DNA of 64,000 nucleotides from Haloarcula sp. DT43 (lineage in GTDB: Archaea > Halobacteriota > Halobacteria > Halobacteriales > Haloarculaceae). The position numbers and the translations under genes were made by a program. Positions 40,392 to 49,122 of this stretch are shown here, piece after piece (within the stretch, counting starts at the first letter, position 1; the number at the start of each line of letters is the position of its first letter). The notes beneath the pieces were generated by a model. That model made no database searches, was not told the DNA's origin, and saw only the letters and a program-made list of their open reading frames with translations. The stretch lies in NCBI RefSeq assembly GCF_037078405.1, contig NZ_JAYMGZ010000004.1, positions 186,001-250,000 on the forward strand, written 5' to 3'.

Positions 40392-41294
40392 GTGACGGAG
40401 CCGCGCATCGACCCGCGGGCCGCCCTGGTCGTCGCCGTTCTCGCGGTCAGCACGAGCGCGATTCTCGTCCGCTGGAGCACGGCCGCGGCGTCGGTCGCGG
40501 CCTTCTATCGGGTCCTGCTGACGACCGCGCTACTCGCGCCGCTGGCGCTCGGGCGCTACCGGTCGGCGTTCGGGCGGCTCTCCCGGCGGGACGTGCTGGC
40601 GGCCGCGGCGACGGGGGTCGCGCTCGCGGTCCACTTCGCCGCCTGGTTCGAGAGCCTGACGTGGACGAGCGTCGCGGCGTCGGTCACGCTGGTCCAGTGC
40701 CAGCCGCTGTTCGTCGCCGTCGGCGCGTGGGCACTGCTGGACGAACGGGTCACCCGGGGCACGACGGCGGGCATCCTCGTCGCCATCGGCGGCATCGTCG
40801 TGATGTCCATCGGCGAACTGCTCGGCGGCGGGGCGGTCGGCCCGCGCCCGCTGTACGGCAACGCCCTGGCCCTCGTCGGTGGCGTCATGGCCGCCGGCTA
40901 CGTGCTGGCCGGGCGCTCGCTCCGCCAGCGGTTCCCCCTCGTCCCCTACGTGACCGTCGTCTACAGCGTCGCCGCGGTGTCGCTGCTCGCGTTCGTCGTC
41001 GCGTCGGGCCACCCTGTGACCGGCTACCCGCCCCGCGAGTGGGCGCTGTTCCTGGCGATGGCCGTGGGTCCCGGCGTGTTCGGCCACACCGTCCTCAACT
41101 GGGCGCTGGCACACGTCGAATCGAGCATGGTCAGCGTCTCGCTGCTGGGCGAACCGGTCGGGAGCGCGCTGCTGGCGCTGCTGTTGCTCGCCGAGACGCC
41201 CGGGCCGTCGACCGTCGCCGGCGGGGCCGTCGTGCTCGTCGGCATCGGCGTCGTCGCCAGGAGCCGAGCGGTCGGGGCGACGCCGGCGGAGTGA
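40392..41294 (+). CDS. EamA/DMT-family transporter
   Basis: A 300-residue protein of ten predicted helices in two EamA repeats, each of five helices: LVVAVLAVSTSAILVRW begins the first, and NALALVGGVMAAGYVLAGRS begins the second. The signatures HFAAWFESLTWTSVAASVTL and NWALAHVESSMVSVSLLGEP end the repeats. DMT carriers export or import metabolites such as amino acids or nucleotide sugars; the substrate is unknown. GTG is used as start; GGCGGGAG lies just upstream and could act as a ribosome binding site. It is convergent with the RIO-like kinase gene, 8 bases away. Confidence 0.9.
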   Translation: MTEPRIDPRAALVVAVLAVSTSAILVRWSTAAASVAAFYRVLLTTALLAPLALGRYRSAFGRLSRRDVLAAAATGVALAVHFAAWFESLTWTSVAASVTLVQCQPLFVAVGAWALLDERVTRGTTAGILVAIGGIVVMSIGELLGGGAVGPRPLYGNALALVGGVMAAGYVLAGRSLRQRFPLVPYVTVVYSVAAVSLLAFVVASGHPVTGYPPREWALFLAMAVGPGVFGHTVLNWALAHVESSMVSVSLLGEPVGSALLALLLLAETPGPSTVAGGAVVLVGIGVVARSRAVGATPAE

Positions 41295-41302
41295 GGCCGG
41301 GA

Positions 41303-42097
41303 CTAGGCGCGCTTCTCGACGGCCCCGCGGATTTCGGCGGCGGCGAAGTCGTGGTCCGGGCGGATGTTGACGAAGTCGAGGAACTCCTCGGCGGCCAGCA
41401 GTTCGGCCGTGTCGTAGTGCTGTGCGGCGGCGGAGACGGCGACCGGCGCGCCGACCAGCGGCTCCAGCGCGCCAAGCGCACAGGCCAGGTCGTATGCGCG
41501 GGCGTCCCTGATAGCCGCCTCGCGGACGCTCGTGGCGTCGATGAAGTACAGGTCGTCGTGGGCCACGAGCACGTTCTCACACCGAAAGTCGCCGTGGGCC
41601 AGGCCGTCCTCGTGCATCCGGTGGAGGAAGTCGAACACCGCCGGGCCGTGGCGCTCGACCGTCTCCGGCGAGAGGTGGTCCAGCGGCTCGAAGTCGGGAA
41701 TGTACTCCAGAACGAGCACTCCCATCCCGTCGTACTCGAAGGCCTCGATTGGTTCGGGGGCGTTGACGCCGATTTCCCGCATCCGCCGGGTCGCCGCCAG
41801 TTCGTGTTCCGCCATCTCGTAGGGCGTCCCGAAGTGCTCGAAGAAGCCCTCCGTCCCCGAGGAGAACGCGCCGATGTTGCGGCCGGCGGTAAGCAGCGTG
41901 TGGACCAGCGAGTTCTGCTCCGTGATGACCTTCACGAACCACTGGTCGTTGACGACAAGCGGCGTCGAGAGCCAGTTGTCAGCCTCCAGGAACGCCACGT
42001 GGGCCGCGGGCTCGTCGTACCGCTCTATCACCGCCCGCGCCACGCCTTCGAGTCGCTCCCAAGGGACCGTCCCGCGAAGGAGTCGCCGGAACGCCAT
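41303..42097 (-). CDS. RIO-like atypical protein kinase
   Basis: A 264-residue kinase-fold protein. An ATP-contacting Lys is in WFVKVITEQNSL (about 78-89); the hinge region is VLVLEYIPDFEPL; the catalytic loop is HGDFRCENVLV (about 193-203) and the metal-binding motif is YFIDATSV, following the compact RIO/Bud32 style without activation segment. The N-terminal 60 residues form a short helical cap (MAFRRLLRGTVPWERLEG). RIO proteins act in ribosome assembly; more distant relatives phosphorylate small molecules, so the substrate is uncertain. The start MAFRRLL was chosen because the longer frame reads over the divergent promoter. Confidence 0.85.
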   Translation of the reverse strand: MAFRRLLRGTVPWERLEGVARAVIERYDEPAAHVAFLEADNWLSTPLVVNDQWFVKVITEQNSLVHTLLTAGRNIGAFSSGTEGFFEHFGTPYEMAEHELAATRRMREIGVNAPEPIEAFEYDGMGVLVLEYIPDFEPLDHLSPETVERHGPAVFDFLHRMHEDGLAHGDFRCENVLVAHDDLYFIDATSVREAAIRDARAYDLACALGALEPLVGAPVAVSAAAQHYDTAELLAAEEFLDFVNIRPDHDFAAAEIRGAVEKRA

Positions 42098-42149
42098 TCC
42101 CTCTAGGGGAGGCCACCGACGGTCAAATGGCTTGCGTCCGTCCCTGTGG

Positions 42150-42159
42150 TATATATTAA
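42150..42159 (+). promoter_or_regulatory. Strong TATA box for acyl-CoA dehydrogenase gene
   Basis: TATATATTAA is centred about 25 bases before the ATG, predicting a leaderless mRNA. It is one of the clearest promoter elements in the window. Confidence 0.8.
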
Positions 42160-42178
42160 CACGGGCCCTACGACTAGT

Positions 42179-43318
42179 ATGGAGTTCGACGTGCCGGCCG
42201 AACACCGGATGATACGGGATTCGGTCCGCGAGTTCTGCGAGAACGAGATTCAGCCGATAGCCCAGGAGATAGAGGACGAGCACCGCTTCCCGGCCGAGCT
42301 ATTCGAGGCACTCGGCGAACTGGACGTGATGGGTGTGCCCATCAGCGAGGAGTGGGGCGGGCTGGGCGGGGACACGCTGATGTACGCCCTCGTCGCCGAG
42401 GAACTCGGGCGCGTCTCCGGAAGCGTCGGCCTCTCGTACGTCGCCCACACCTCGCTGGGCAGCAAGCCGATAGAGCTGTTCGGCACGGACGCCCAGAAGG
42501 AACGCTGGCTCCGGCCGCTCGCAACCGGCGAGCACCTCGGCGGCTGGGCGCTCACGGAACCGGGGAGCGGCAGCGACGCCAGCGACATGGCGACGACGGC
42601 CGAGCGCGACGGCGACGAGTACGTGCTCAACGGGACCAAGCAGTTCATCACGAACGCCTCCGTCGCCGGGTCGATACTCGTCAAGGCCGTCACCGACCCC
42701 GAGGCCGGCTACGACGGTATCTCGACGTTCGTCGTCGCGCCAGAGGACGACGGCTGGGCGGTGACGACCGAGTGGGAGAAGATGGGGCTGAACGCCTCGC
42801 CGACCTGCGAACTGCAGTTCGACGACTGCCGGCTTCCGGCGGACCGCCTGCTGGGCGAGGAGGGCGACGGCTGGGAGCAGACCCTCGAGACGCTCAACGG
42901 CGGGCGCATCTCCATCGCCGCACTCTCGACGGGGCTGGCACAGGGCGCGTTCGAGGCCGCCAAGTCCTACGCCACCGAACGCGAGCAGTTCGACCGTCCC
43001 ATCTCGAAGTTCGACGCCGTCCGGGACAAAATCGTCGAGATGGACCGCAAGATAGAGCGCGCTCGCCTGCTGACCCACAAGGCGGCGACGATGTACGACG
43101 CCGGGGAGGACGTGACGCGCATGTCCTCGCTGGCGAAACTCGACGCCAGCGAAATCTGCCGGGAGGTCGCCGAGGACGCCGTCCAGGTGCTGGGCGGGTA
43201 CGGCTACACGACGGACTTCGCCCCCCAGCGGTTCTATCGGGACGCCAAGCTCATGGAAATCGGCGAGGGGACGAGCGAGATACAGCGGATGGTGCTCGGC
43301 CGGCAACTGGGGCTGTGA
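42179..43318 (+). CDS. Acyl-CoA dehydrogenase (second paralog)
   Basis: A 379-residue FAD-dependent acyl-CoA dehydrogenase. FAD/substrate motif GGWALTEPGSGSDASDMATT lies near residues 121-140, and QVLGGYGYTTDFAPQRFYRD near the C-terminus. The catalytic Glu is in IGEGTSEIQRMVLG. Opening MEFDVPAEHRMIRDSVREFC is typical. It differs from the paralog at 29.4-30.5 kb in the substrate-binding segment (SYVAHTSLGSKPIELFG), which somewhat resembles branched-chain enzymes such as isovaleryl-CoA dehydrogenase, but this cannot be settled by eye. It stands alone with its own strong promoter. Confidence 0.93.
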   Translation: MEFDVPAEHRMIRDSVREFCENEIQPIAQEIEDEHRFPAELFEALGELDVMGVPISEEWGGLGGDTLMYALVAEELGRVSGSVGLSYVAHTSLGSKPIELFGTDAQKERWLRPLATGEHLGGWALTEPGSGSDASDMATTAERDGDEYVLNGTKQFITNASVAGSILVKAVTDPEAGYDGISTFVVAPEDDGWAVTTEWEKMGLNASPTCELQFDDCRLPADRLLGEEGDGWEQTLETLNGGRISIAALSTGLAQGAFEAAKSYATEREQFDRPISKFDAVRDKIVEMDRKIERARLLTHKAATMYDAGEDVTRMSSLAKLDASEICREVAEDAVQVLGGYGYTTDFAPQRFYRDAKLMEIGEGTSEIQRMVLGRQLGL

Positions 43319-43327
43319 GGGCTCGAT

Positions 43328-43744
43328 TCACGCGTCGGACTTGCCGTCCGGGACGATAGTGACCGGCACGTCGGCGGCGTCGATGACGGCGACCGCGGCG
43401 TCGCCCTCCCGGATGCGGCCGGTCAGTCCCTTCGGCTCGTGGCCCATGACGATGTGGTGAACGTCCACGTCGGCCGCGAGTTCGAGCAGTTCGTTGCCCA
43501 CTCGCGTGCCCGACCGCATCGCCGACCGACCGACGTGTTCGATGGCGACCGTCGCCACGACGGTCGCGTCGCGGAACCGCTCGCGCATCTCGTCCCGGAG
43601 CTGTTTGGCCGTGCCGTCGGCGGTGTCGGCGTCGACGAGGTGGACGACGTACAGTTCCTCGTCCATCGCGTCCGCGAGCGCCACTGCCGTGTCGATGACC
43701 GCCCCGGAGACCGAATCGTTGGCGATAGCCACGAGAATGGTCAT
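43328..43744 (-). CDS. Universal stress protein (UspA family), short form
   Basis: A 138-residue USP domain: TILVAIANDSVSGAVIDTAV begins the fold and VHHIVMGHEPKGLTGRIREG the ATP-loop region. The usual Gly-x2-Gly-x9-Gly-Ser/Thr signature is incomplete (the second half reads GDAAVAVIDAADVPVTIV), so nucleotide binding is doubtful. It is convergent with the acyl-CoA dehydrogenase gene, 9 bases away, and lies downstream of the rtcB gene on the same strand. Confidence 0.85.
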   Translation of the reverse strand: MTILVAIANDSVSGAVIDTAVALADAMDEELYVVHLVDADTADGTAKQLRDEMRERFRDATVVATVAIEHVGRSAMRSGTRVGNELLELAADVDVHHIVMGHEPKGLTGRIREGDAAVAVIDAADVPVTIVPDGKSDA

Positions 43745-43798
43745 ACGGGGAAGACGGCCTTCGCGGGCAAATCACTTTCTGCCGAGCTAACAGGTATC

Positions 43799-45262
43799 TC
43801 ACTCCGTCGCTTTCAGATTGTGGACGGCGTCGACGGACTCGACGACCGCTGCGGTTGGTTCGATGGCAGAGCGGATGGCGTCGGCGTCCTTGTAGGCCAT
43901 CGGCGCTTCGTCGCGGACACCCTCGATGACGGACTCGGAGTAGACGCCGTCCATCGCCGCGGCGAACTCCTCCATGTCGATATCGCTGTGGGCCTGCCGG
44001 CGACTCATCACGCGCCCGGCCCCGTGGGGCGCGGTCTGGTGGTACTCGTCGTTGCCCTTCCCGCGGGCGATTATCGACCCCTCGGCCATGTTGAACGGAA
44101 TCAGCAGCCGCTGGCCCTCGCGGGCCGGGGTCGCCCCCTTGCGGATGGTCAGGTCCCGGAAGTCGATGTAGTTGTGAATCGACTGGAAGCGGTCGACGGG
44201 GTCGACGCCCAGGGCGTCACAGACGGCGTCGCTCATCAGGTCGCGGTTCCAGCGGGCGTACTGCTGGGCGAACAGCATGTCGACGAGGTAGCCGTGGGCC
44301 TCCCGGCCCTCCAGCCAGTCGAGGTCCGTATTGCGGTCCTCGTCGTCGTCGCTGTGAATCGCGTCCTGGACCTGCCCGAGCGCGTCGAAGGCGTCTTCGA
44401 TGTCGGAGCCGTCGAGTTCCCGGCGCAGTCGTTCTTTCCGGATGTAGGACTCGCCCATGCCGCCGGTGACCCAGGCGTAGAGGTCCCGGGACTCGACGGT
44501 ATCGGGGTCGAACTTCAGGTACTCGACGTACTCCTCGGGAATCTGTTCGCGGATTTCGCCGATGGTCCGGCGGTCCGTCGCCGTCGACTGCCAGTACTCC
44601 GCGACGGACTTCCCGAGGTAGCGGGAGCCGCTGTGGATGACCAGCCAGTAGTCGCCCGACTCGCGCCCGCGGCCGAACTCGACGAAGTGGTTCCCGCCGC
44701 CCAGGGTTCCCGCACTCCGGATTATGTACCCCATCCCCTGGCGCTGGTCGGCCAGGACGCGGTCACACAGCGACTCGAAGTAGTCCCCGTCGTAGCCGTC
44801 GAAGTCGAACTCGATGGGGTCGATGTGCTCGCCGAACCGCTCCGCGTAGGCCGCGTCGAACTGCTCGAAGACGCGGTTCGCCCGCTCGAAGGGGAACTCC
44901 TCGACGAGGTGGACGGCGTCGTCGTAGTCGTGAACAGACCGCCCCATCGGAACCGCCTCGCGCACGCGGCGCTCGCGCTCCTCGTCCTCCAGCGGTAGTT
45001 CGGGGCCGAGGTTCGTCGCGGCCATCCCACAGCCCACGTCGACGCCGACGATGTTCGGGACCACGCGCTCGCCAAGCGGCATCGTGAAGCCGATGGGCGC
45101 GCCGGCCCCCCAGTGCGTGTCCGGCATGATTCGGACCGGTTCGGTGAATGCGGGGTGGTCGATGAGCGTCTCTATCTGCTCCCGACAGCCGCTCTCGACG
45201 AGCGACTCGTCGTCGACCATCACCCGTGCCGTCGTGTGTTTGCCCGTCAGTTCCAAGACCAT
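43799..45262 (-). CDS. rtcB: RtcB-type tRNA-splicing ligase
   Basis: A 487-residue GTP-dependent RNA ligase that joins 2',3'-cyclic phosphate and 5'-OH ends after intron removal. Metal-site motifs are VGVDVGCGMAATNLG (about 81-95), GGGNHFVEFGRG and HSGSRYLGKSVAEYW; the guanylated His is in QTAPHGAGRVMSRRQA, preceded by IARGKGNDEYHQ. PVRIMPDTHWGAGAPIGFTM is the characteristic early block. Length is the family's standard, with no fused intein. In haloarchaea it is needed to splice intron-containing tRNAs such as the tRNA-Trp encoded near 18.4 kb. Confidence 0.95.
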   Translation of the reverse strand: MVLELTGKHTTARVMVDDESLVESGCREQIETLIDHPAFTEPVRIMPDTHWGAGAPIGFTMPLGERVVPNIVGVDVGCGMAATNLGPELPLEDEERERRVREAVPMGRSVHDYDDAVHLVEEFPFERANRVFEQFDAAYAERFGEHIDPIEFDFDGYDGDYFESLCDRVLADQRQGMGYIIRSAGTLGGGNHFVEFGRGRESGDYWLVIHSGSRYLGKSVAEYWQSTATDRRTIGEIREQIPEEYVEYLKFDPDTVESRDLYAWVTGGMGESYIRKERLRRELDGSDIEDAFDALGQVQDAIHSDDDEDRNTDLDWLEGREAHGYLVDMLFAQQYARWNRDLMSDAVCDALGVDPVDRFQSIHNYIDFRDLTIRKGATPAREGQRLLIPFNMAEGSIIARGKGNDEYHQTAPHGAGRVMSRRQAHSDIDMEEFAAAMDGVYSESVIEGVRDEAPMAYKDADAIRSAIEPTAAVVESVDAVHNLKATE

Positions 45263-45440
45263 TGCTGTCTTAGCGTAGTCGCATGGCGGGTTTGTACTTC
45301 ACGGTGGGCCGGGAGCGGCTCCCACCCCCTGTGAGACCTCATAAAAACCCACAGCCGAACGGGTCCCGAAATGCGCACTCGCCGATATTTCACTTCTCAA
45401 GGGCTGAGATGTGTTTTCACTCTGTGGGAACACCCGACCC

Positions 45441-45450
45441 CTTATATGCC
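45441..45450 (+). promoter_or_regulatory. TATA box and ribosome-binding site before the DoxX gene
   Basis: CTTATATGCC lies about 42 bases before the ATG, giving a leader of about 16 bases that contains GAGGTGAC, a good Shine-Dalgarno, from about 45475. The same GAGGTGAC precedes the next gene, so both cistrons are translated by SD-dependent initiation, which is unusual in this mostly leaderless window. Confidence 0.65.
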
Positions 45451-45486
45451 ACTCCGGTGCGGAAGTCCACATGTGAGGTGACACAG

Positions 45487-46011
45487 ATGTCCTATCAAGC
45501 GGCGAACCCCTTGGCAGACGAGTTCGAGCTCGAGCTCGGCGGGGCGTGGACCGCGTACTGGCTGGCGTTCCTGCGTGTCGTGACCGGCTGGTGGTTCTTC
45601 CACGCAGGCGTAACGAAGCTCATCGAGGACGGGCTGGCCTACACGTACGGGCCGGCGTACCTCCGGCAGATGACCGGCACGGCGCTCGGTCCGATTCCGG
45701 TGCTGATGGGCGAGCACCTCGGTTGGCTCATCCAGGCGATGGTCCCGCTGGGAGAGACGCTCATCGGACTCGGGCTGATGGTCGGCGCGCTGGTCCGACT
45801 CGCGTCCATGTTCGGGGTCTTCTTCATGGCCCTGTTCTGGATCGGCAACGCGAGCTTCGGCCACGGGCTGGTCAACAGCGACTTCATGGGCCTGCTGCTG
45901 TTCATGACGATGATAGTGCTGGCCACCGGTCGCTACTACGGTCTCGACGCCATCATCGAGAAGACCAAGCTGGTCAAACGACACCCGAAACTCCGGTACC
46001 TGCTCGGTTAA
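45487..46011 (+). CDS. DoxX-family membrane protein
   Basis: A 174-residue protein with four membrane helices, about 27-47 (YWLAFLRVVTGWWFFHAGVT), 77-100, 104-122 (LGLMVGALVRLASMFGVFFM) and 132-150. FLRVVTGWWFFHAGVTKLIEDG is the DoxX/DoxD-type opening with the helix-end Lys. Relatives form part of a quinol:acceptor system in Acidianus or membrane-associated thiol-redox complexes in bacteria. Its short partner follows after 14 bases with an identical Shine-Dalgarno, so the two products probably act together. No heme or metal ligands beyond one His in the first helix are evident. Confidence 0.88.
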   Translation: MSYQAANPLADEFELELGGAWTAYWLAFLRVVTGWWFFHAGVTKLIEDGLAYTYGPAYLRQMTGTALGPIPVLMGEHLGWLIQAMVPLGETLIGLGLMVGALVRLASMFGVFFMALFWIGNASFGHGLVNSDFMGLLLFMTMIVLATGRYYGLDAIIEKTKLVKRHPKLRYLLG

Positions 46012-46025
46012 CGAGGTGACACCCA

Positions 46026-46322
46026 ATGCAACAACACACCACCGTCATCGACAAAGCGGCGATGGCACTCAGCGGCGGACTGATGCTGCTGGGCGTCGTC
46101 GTCCTCGGCATCGTGGAGATACTCGCGGGACAGCCCTACGGCGCGGCACCGTTGACCAACGACGCGGGCGAGGTCATCGCGACCCCGATGGTCGACCCGA
46201 CGCTCCGGACCGGGCTGGTTCTCGCCGGCCTCTTGGTCCTGGCCCTGTACGGGGGCTACAGGCTCGTCGTCCCGGTGGACGACCGGGCGGCCACGGCCCA
46301 GCAGGAAGTAACGGCTGACTGA
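46026..46322 (+). CDS. Small membrane partner of DoxX
   Basis: A 98-residue protein with two membrane helices, about 12-34 (MALSGGLMLLGVVVLGIVEIL) and 62-81 (TGLVLAGLLVLALYGGYRLV), and an extracytoplasmic loop (QPYGAAPLTNDAGEVIATPM) between. The start is preceded by GAGGTGAC at a good distance, as for the doxX gene 14 bases upstream. In Acidianus the DoxD and DoxA subunits are paired, but I see no sequence likeness to DoxA that I could defend; the function is inferred from co-transcription only. Confidence 0.75.
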   Translation: MQQHTTVIDKAAMALSGGLMLLGVVVLGIVEILAGQPYGAAPLTNDAGEVIATPMVDPTLRTGLVLAGLLVLALYGGYRLVVPVDDRAATAQQEVTAD

Positions 46323-46510
46323 ACCACGTTCGTCGGCTCGCGTTTCTACGTTTCTGACGTGTCGCGAAGAAGATGTGTCGGGTGCCGGTCCACCCCACCG
46401 GGTCCCCACGAACAACGTATCGGTTCGGACACTATTAATCAGCAGGGGCGTTTTCCGATTCTGATACTACCCACCACAACGCTCATCTCCGTGCTGGTAC
46501 TGATACGGAT

Positions 46511-47197
46511 ATGCCTTCGCTGGTGGTTCACTACGCCTTCGTGGGGTTGCTCGCTGCGACGCTGCTGGGCGCCGCGTTCGACAGACGGTCCCTTCTCCTC
46601 TCGATACTCGTCGTCACGTTCCCCGACGTCGACGCCTTCATCGGTCTCTACTGGCAGGCCGGCCACCGGGCCGCGACGACGAACCTCGTCATCCCGGCAG
46701 TGCTCGCGGTGGTCGTCGCGGTCGACCTGTACGTGCGCGAGGACTCGTACATCAAGGGCCGCTGGGGGGCCTACGGCGTCCGGGTCAGCTGGTTCTGCGT
46801 CGTGGTGTACGCAGTCGGGCACGTCCTGCTGGACCTGATTACGGGCGGTGCGAACCTCTTTTGGCCGTTCTACGACCAGTTCTACCAGCTCAGCGGCCAC
46901 CTGGAGCTGTCGAGTCAGCGTGGCATCGTCCAGACGTTCGTCGAGCTGCCGGAGCCCTCGTCCGGAAGCGGCGGCGCGGGCGGCGGCAGCGGCGGGTCGA
47001 CGACGCAGGCCATGGGCAACTCCAGCGAGGTCCAGATGAGCACCGGTATCGACCCCAACCCGGGAGAGCCGGAGCCTGAATCCGTCGACCGCGTGTTCCC
47101 GATTGCACGGAGCGGGTGGGAGCTGGTCGTGCTCGTCGTCGGGACCCTCGCCACCGCCGCGCGGCTCCGCATCGGCCACGACCTGCCCGACGAGTAA
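46511..47197 (+). CDS. YdjM/DUF457-like membrane metal-dependent hydrolase family protein
   Basis: A 228-residue membrane protein. Family motifs are the N-terminal His in VVHYAFVGLLAATLLG, FPDVDAFIGLY (metal-binding Asp residues), GHRAATTNLVIPAVLAVVVA and VGHVLLDLITGGANLFWPFY. About four helices plus a last one (GWELVVLVVGTLATAARLRI). A loop of about 65 residues before the last helix is Gly/Ser-rich (SGSGGAGGGSGGS) and looks disordered. The family resembles phospholipase C-like folds and is often called a metal-dependent hydrolase, but enzyme activity is unproven. Confidence 0.85.
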   Translation: MPSLVVHYAFVGLLAATLLGAAFDRRSLLLSILVVTFPDVDAFIGLYWQAGHRAATTNLVIPAVLAVVVAVDLYVREDSYIKGRWGAYGVRVSWFCVVVYAVGHVLLDLITGGANLFWPFYDQFYQLSGHLELSSQRGIVQTFVELPEPSSGSGGAGGGSGGSTTQAMGNSSEVQMSTGIDPNPGEPEPESVDRVFPIARSGWELVVLVVGTLATAARLRIGHDLPDE

Positions 47198-47259
47198 CTG
47201 CGACACCGCGGGCGTTCGCTTTCGAGTCCTTCATATACGCCGTGGCCAACCGGGGAACC

Positions 47260-47946
47260 ATGGGCTTCGAGGTACGCCGACGACTCAGTGTCGCCGACAC
47301 GGTGACGTTGTTCAACGCCGTCGTCGGGTTCGTCGCCGGAGCCGTCGCCTTCACCGACCCCCACCTGGCCGCTCGGCTCATCCTGCTCGCGGTCATCGCC
47401 GACGCAATCGACGGCATCGTCGCCCGGAACGGCGACAGTTCGGCGGTCGGCCCGCTGCTCGACTCCGTGACCGACGTGGTCTCGTTCGGTGCGACGCCGA
47501 GTCTCTTCCTGTACGTGCTGTTGACCGACGCCTACGGCGGCATCGGGACCGCCCATCCGGCCGCGTTCGTCGGCCTCGCCTTGCTCGCCTCCGCGTACGT
47601 CGTCTGTTCCATCGTCCGGACGGCCTTCTACTCGACGTACTTCGACTCGCCCGACGAGCGGCCGGGCATGCCGAACACCCTCGGGAGCATCATCATCGCC
47701 ACGGCGTATCTGAGCGGCGTCACGGACCCGCTGGTGTTGAGCGTCGGCGCGCTGGGCCTCTCGCTCGCGATGATTGCGCCCTTCGATTACCCCAAGCCGG
47801 GGCCGAAACACGCCGTCCCGATGGGCGTCGTCCAGGCCGTCGCCGTCGTCGCGCCGACGGCCTTGTTCCGGGCCGGGCCGCGAGCGATGCTCGCCATCGC
47901 GCTGCTGTTTTTCGCGCTGGGACCGTGGGTCTACCCCGGCGAGTAG
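47260..47946 (+). CDS. CDP-alcohol phosphatidyltransferase, archaetidylserine synthase-like
   Basis: A 228-residue membrane enzyme. The CDP-alcohol phosphotransferase signature D-x2-D-G-x2-A-R-x8-G-x3-D-x3-D is exact in DAIDGIVARNG...GPLLDSVTDV (about 49-74). About six helices follow the order of PgsA/PssA enzymes. The opening RRLSVADTVTLFNAVVGFVA fits the haloarchaeal PssA group that makes archaetidylserine, a lipid needed with PssD for anchoring archaeosortase substrates; archaetidylglycerol- or inositol-phosphate synthases are alternatives. No sortase gene is nearby. The ATG was chosen because the family begins here; upstream sequence is unrelated. Confidence 0.9.
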   Translation: MGFEVRRRLSVADTVTLFNAVVGFVAGAVAFTDPHLAARLILLAVIADAIDGIVARNGDSSAVGPLLDSVTDVVSFGATPSLFLYVLLTDAYGGIGTAHPAAFVGLALLASAYVVCSIVRTAFYSTYFDSPDERPGMPNTLGSIIIATAYLSGVTDPLVLSVGALGLSLAMIAPFDYPKPGPKHAVPMGVVQAVAVVAPTALFRAGPRAMLAIALLFFALGPWVYPGE

Positions 47947-47952
47947 TCGGAC

Positions 47953-48729
47953 TCAGAGCGTGTCCTCGAGGAACGACCCCACGATGTCGTTGAACGCCTC
48001 GGGCCGTTCGACCATCGCGAGGTGGGCGGCGTCGGGGACGAACGACACCGCTCCCTGCGGGGTTTCGCGGGCCAGCGTCTCGTGATACGCGCGCGGCGTC
48101 AGTTTGTCGTGTTCGCCACAGACCGCCAGGACGGGCCCGTCGATGTCGCTCAGGCGGTCACGCACGTCGAATCGGTGGCAGGTCAGGAAATCGCGGCGGG
48201 TCACCGCCTGCCCGACGGCCGCCATCTGCTCGCGGGAGCGGGAGACGGCGTCGTGGTCAGGGTCGTGGAACAGTCGGTCCCGCTCGTGGAGGAACTCGAC
48301 GGCGCGGTCCCAGTCGTCCGCGAGCCACTCTCTGAGCCCCTCGAACACCGGCAGTTCGGGACCCGTACCGACCAGTACCAGGGCCGCGGGCGTCCAGTCA
48401 CGCTCCAGCGCGACCCACTGGGCGACGGCTCCGCCCAGCGAGTTGCCGACCAGCACGTCCGCGTCCGTCTCCCGCCCCACGGCCACCACGTCGTCCGCGT
48501 ACGCGTCGAGCGTCGCGGCCCCGGCGTCGGCGTCGATGTCGTCGGACTCTCCGTGGCCTGACAGGTCCAGCGCGACGGCGGACTCGGTCGGTCCGGACGG
48601 CGCGTACTGACGGCCCCAGACGCGGTGTGTCGCGCCGCTGCCGTGGACGTACAGCGCGGTCGGCCCCCCGGCAGCCGGCCGCGCCCGTCTGTACGCCGTG
48701 ACTCGCCCGCGATGGCTGACCCGTTCCAT
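47953..48729 (-). CDS. Alpha/beta hydrolase
   Basis: A 258-residue alpha/beta hydrolase. The oxyanion region is YVHGSGATHRVWGRQ (about 26-40), the nucleophile elbow LVGNSLGGAVAQW (about 95-107) with Ser, the catalytic Asp near CGEHDKLTP, and the His in PDAAHLAMVERPEAF. The cap is a helical block of about 60 residues. Such proteins include esterases, MenH-like enzymes and haloperoxidase-like enzymes; the substrate is unknown. The start MERVSHRGRV is preceded by AT-rich DNA, and 24 codons of upstream frame were left out as unlike protein. Confidence 0.9.
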   Translation of the reverse strand: MERVSHRGRVTAYRRARPAAGGPTALYVHGSGATHRVWGRQYAPSGPTESAVALDLSGHGESDDIDADAGAATLDAYADDVVAVGRETDADVLVGNSLGGAVAQWVALERDWTPAALVLVGTGPELPVFEGLREWLADDWDRAVEFLHERDRLFHDPDHDAVSRSREQMAAVGQAVTRRDFLTCHRFDVRDRLSDIDGPVLAVCGEHDKLTPRAYHETLARETPQGAVSFVPDAAHLAMVERPEAFNDIVGSFLEDTL

Positions 48730-48842
48730 GCAGCACCGTTCGGAAGCGGTGTGGATAAAACGTTGGCGCGTCCAGATACGGTGTGAACCGCATTCAAGCA
48801 ACTCCGCGAATTTTCCCGCCGTATAGCGTATTTTAGCGGTAG

Positions 48843-48850
48843 ATTTATAT
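48843..48850 (+). promoter_or_regulatory. TATA box of the DUF7127-CDC48 operon
   Basis: ATTTATAT sits about 29 bases before the ATG of the DUF7127-like gene within a low-GC stretch, predicting an almost leaderless transcript. It would also be the promoter of the overlapping CDC48 gene. Confidence 0.75.
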
Positions 48851-48876
48851 ACTAACGAAGCTTACTTTGAGTTAGC

Positions 48877-49122
48877 ATGACTTCAGAACAGCAGTTGTTC
48901 GGCGAGATGCCCCTCCGCCGATTCGAGTACGACGACAGCGTCGTGCTCGCGGCGGACGTGGGACCCGATGCCGACGCGAGTGTCGATGTGGTCGACGGGA
49001 CCGTCATCGTCGTCGCCGACGGCCAGCAGTACGAACAGGAAGTCCCCGCTGACGACGCACGAGCGTTTATCAATCACGGGGTTCTCACTATCGAACTGTC
49101 AGAGCGCGAGGGAGATTACTGA
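48877..49122 (+). CDS. Hsp20-like small protein (DUF7127-like) coupled to CDC48
   Basis: An 81-residue protein. [20 protein letters not shown] and [20 protein letters not shown] followed by [13 protein letters not shown] show the strand order of an alpha-crystallin/Hsp20-like domain, in short form without the usual I-x-I tail. I know the family as haloarchaeal DUF7127. Its stop codon overlaps the CDC48 ATG (TGATG), so the two are made together in a fixed ratio; an adaptor or holdase for CDC48 substrates is the obvious idea, but it is inference. Confidence 0.8.
   Translation: MTSEQQLFGEMPLRRFEYDDSVVLAADVGPDADASVDVVDGTVIVVADGQQYEQEVPADDARAFINHGVLTIELSEREGDY

Noticed and set aside
45487-46322. 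Authentic DoxDA thiosulfate:quinone oxidoreductase pair
   Set aside because: The first protein is DoxX-like, but the second shows no defensible likeness to DoxA and no redox centre is visible.
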